Assembly: GCA_017507595.1 (NCBI GenBank)
Contig: JAFWAM010000156.1
Coordinates: 1 to 6,616 of the forward strand
From: Clostridia bacterium
Lineage (GTDB): Bacteria; Bacillota_A; Clostridia; Christensenellales; Borkfalkiaceae
Reading direction: 5' to 3'
DNA: 6,616 nt
The notes under the pieces were generated by a model. The model saw only the letters and a list, made by a program, of their open reading frames with translations, was not told where the DNA came from and did not search any database. This document shows, one piece after another, positions 5,315 to 6,616 of the stretch; within the stretch, counting starts at the first letter, position 1, and every line of letters begins with the position of its first letter. The position numbers and the translations under genes were made by a program.

Positions 5315-5404
5315 GTGTTTTAACTGTTTTTGCCTGTAAAATTTAATTTTTAAAGAGCTTAAGGGTGTCCTTTTATCGATTTTAGCAAAATTCAGGCAAA
5401 AGGG

Positions 5405-6376
5405 TTATTCCGTAAGGACGGAAAAAACTCCGTCAATAAAGGCGTTGTCAAAGGTCAGCTTGCCGCTTTTGAAGGCGCCGTCAAGGTGGGCAAACTTGCT
5501 CATTACGTTTTTGAGGCGCTTGGGGGAAAAGTGGGAGGCCTGCTCACGGGTCTTTTTGACGGCGTACTCGTTCATGGAAAGCTCCTCGGCAAGCTCGCTG
5601 TCCGTTTTTGGGGAGATGGATACGAAAAACATCTTCCTGAAATGGTAATATATGGATACGAAAAGTATCTGGCGATCACCGATGGAGTTAAGCTCGCGAA
5701 GGACCTTATAGGCTTCGTTATACCGCTTGCCGGCGATAAAGTTGACCATCTGGTATATCTGGTAATCGAAGGATTTTGTCACCATGGCGTCAACGGCGGC
5801 TTCGGTTATCTCGTCTTCCCCGTGGGAATATGCAATAAGCTTGTCTACCTCGCCGTCGATCCTGGTCATATCGGACAGGCAGTAGTCAATGAGGAGGCGG
5901 CAGGTGTTGGTGTTGATGATAAGGCCTGCCTTGGTGGCCTTGGCACGGACGTATTTGGTGATAAGCTCCGGCGAGCCCTTGGCACAGTCGACCAGGGTGA
6001 CCGATTTTTGCTTTTTTAAGGCCTCACATTTTTTGGAGTTGACAATAACGAGGACGGAGGTATCAAAGGGCTTTTCAAAATAGGCCTTTAAGCCCTTGTC
6101 CTTAAGGTCCTGGGCGGTGGGATACCACTCGGTGACGGTGATGACGCGGCGCTCACTCATAAAGGGGCAAGCGGCAAGGGCGTTTATCAGAACGTCAAGA
6201 CCCGACTGCTTGAAGGATGAGCCTTCAAAGCGGGCGTAGTTGAGCTGAGGCTCTTCCATAGCGGCGTTTTTGATAAGATCCTCACCGCGGTCACGGAAAA
6301 AGACCTCCTCCCCCTCAAGGAGGTAAACGGGCATTATGGTTTCTTTTAAGGATGCTTTAAGCTGGTCGAATTTCAT
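5405..6376 (-). CDS. holA: DNA polymerase III subunit delta
   Basis: 323 residues, within the usual 320-345 for HolA. Delta is the subunit of the clamp loader that opens the beta sliding clamp during replication. Family landmarks occur in order: MPVYLLEGEEVFFRDRG (15-31) at the start of the AAA+-like domain, PFMSERRVITV (71-81) containing the clamp-binding hydrophobic region, TLVDC (127-131), the helical stretch DMTRIDGEVDKLIAY (169-183), ILFVSIYYHFRKM (237-249), and the C-terminal EYAVKKTREQASHFSPKRL (270-288) with LDGAFKSG (298-305). As in other delta subunits, no functional Walker A is present, which is normal. The start has GGGAGG six bases upstream (6383-6388) and overlaps the upstream stop as ATGA, indicating translational coupling. 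No terminator follows before cdaA. Identity is secure. Confidence 0.95.
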   Translation of the reverse strand: MKFDQLKASLKETIMPVYLLEGEEVFFRDRGEDLIKNAAMEEPQLNYARFEGSSFKQSGLDVLINALAACPFMSERRVITVTEWYPTAQDLKDKGLKAYFEKPFDTSVLVIVNSKKCEALKKQKSVTLVDCAKGSPELITKYVRAKATKAGLIINTNTCRLLIDYCLSDMTRIDGEVDKLIAYSHGEDEITEAAVDAMVTKSFDYQIYQMVNFIAGKRYNEAYKVLRELNSIGDRQILFVSIYYHFRKMFFVSISPKTDSELAEELSMNEYAVKKTREQASHFSPKRLKNVMSKFAHLDGAFKSGKLTFDNAFIDGVFSVLTE

Positions 6377-6609
6377 ATGAGTCCTCCCGAAGACAGGGCC
6401 ACGGTCACAAGGGATAGCACGCCTGCGGTGATTTTAACGTATTTGGGGAAGTTGGTGCGGTTGGAAAAGACCGCGTATAAAAGATAGTACAGCAAAAGGG
6501 CAAAAAGAGAGATCTTGCCGTAAAGGAGAAATCTTTCAAAATCAAAAAAGCCCATGAAGCCGTTTATAAAGGTCGCCACCCATTTGGGAAGGGCGAACAA
6601 AAATCCCAT
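6373..6609 (-). CDS. Small membrane protein upstream of holA (possibly incomplete)
   Basis: 78 residues from the first visible ATG. The frame stays open to the window edge (7 more bases) and no ribosome site can be seen there, so the true start may lie outside. It contains an N-terminal amphipathic or hydrophobic stretch rich in Phe (about 2-24), a strong membrane segment ISLFALLLYYLLYAVF (33-48), a short polar loop SNRTNFPKY, and a second segment (about 58-75). No family was recognised. In many Firmicutes comEC precedes holA, but this sequence lacks ComEC motifs and its C-terminal metallo-beta-lactamase-like domain. The stop overlaps the holA start (ATGA), so the two form an operon with coupled translation. 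Confidence 0.6.
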   Translation of the reverse strand: MGFLFALPKWVATFINGFMGFFDFERFLLYGKISLFALLLYYLLYAVFSNRTNFPKYVKITAGVLSLVTVALSSGGLI

Positions 6610-6616
6610 AAAGGGA

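Noticed and set aside
5231..5404. A c-di-AMP (ydaO-type) riboswitch upstream of cdaA
   Set aside because: The predicted leader is only about 48 nt and the conserved purine-rich ydaO core sequences are not present.
5486..6019. 177-codon open frame on the + strand
   Set aside because: It lies wholly antisense to holA, whose family motifs are clear; composition is typical of a codon-bias shadow.

Overview
The window looks like a chromosomal segment of a moderately AT-rich Gram-positive bacterium, most likely a member of the Clostridia. The basis is strong purine-rich Shine-Dalgarno sites (GGAGG, AAGGAGG), a textbook sigma-A promoter, intrinsic terminators with A- and U-tracts, a DnaI/DnaC-type helicase loader, and a CdaA-type di-adenylate cyclase. 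The lineage is inferred; there is no rRNA or tRNA to fix it.

Left part, + strand. The window opens inside a DnaC/DnaI-like AAA+ helicase-loader gene (2-454), which is followed by an intrinsic terminator. A 384-base gene-free stretch then ends in a perfect TTGACA-N17-TATAAT promoter (692-720). This promoter drives a tight cluster of three genes: a zinc-ribbon/TPR protein (839-1432), a 214-residue soluble protein of unknown function with strongly optimised codon use and a possible PH-like fold (1512-2156), and a divergent YidD-like protein carrying two extra membrane segments (2220-2708). An 18-bp bidirectional hairpin closes the cluster. It is the most novel part of the window and may be a small membrane-associated system. 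Only the zinc ribbon, the TPR and the YidD motif are recognisable.

Right part, - strand. Reading leftward, the order is a small membrane protein (6609-6373, possibly incomplete), holA (DNA polymerase III delta, 6376-5405, start overlapping the previous stop as ATGA), cdaA (5230-4430), an unlisted 36-residue single-pass membrane microprotein (4417-4307) tightly coupled to cdaA, a bidirectional terminator (4159-4200), and a MATE-family efflux transporter (4127-2796). The cdaA promoter region carries a 19-bp palindrome over the predicted -10. The usual cdaR and glmM partners do not follow cdaA; the microprotein takes that place.

A short dispersed element, AAAAGTG-N4-TATAAGCCGATTA, occurs in two unrelated intergenic regions (515-538 and 4264-4287). 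No tRNA, rRNA, CRISPR array, insertion sequence or known riboswitch was recognised.
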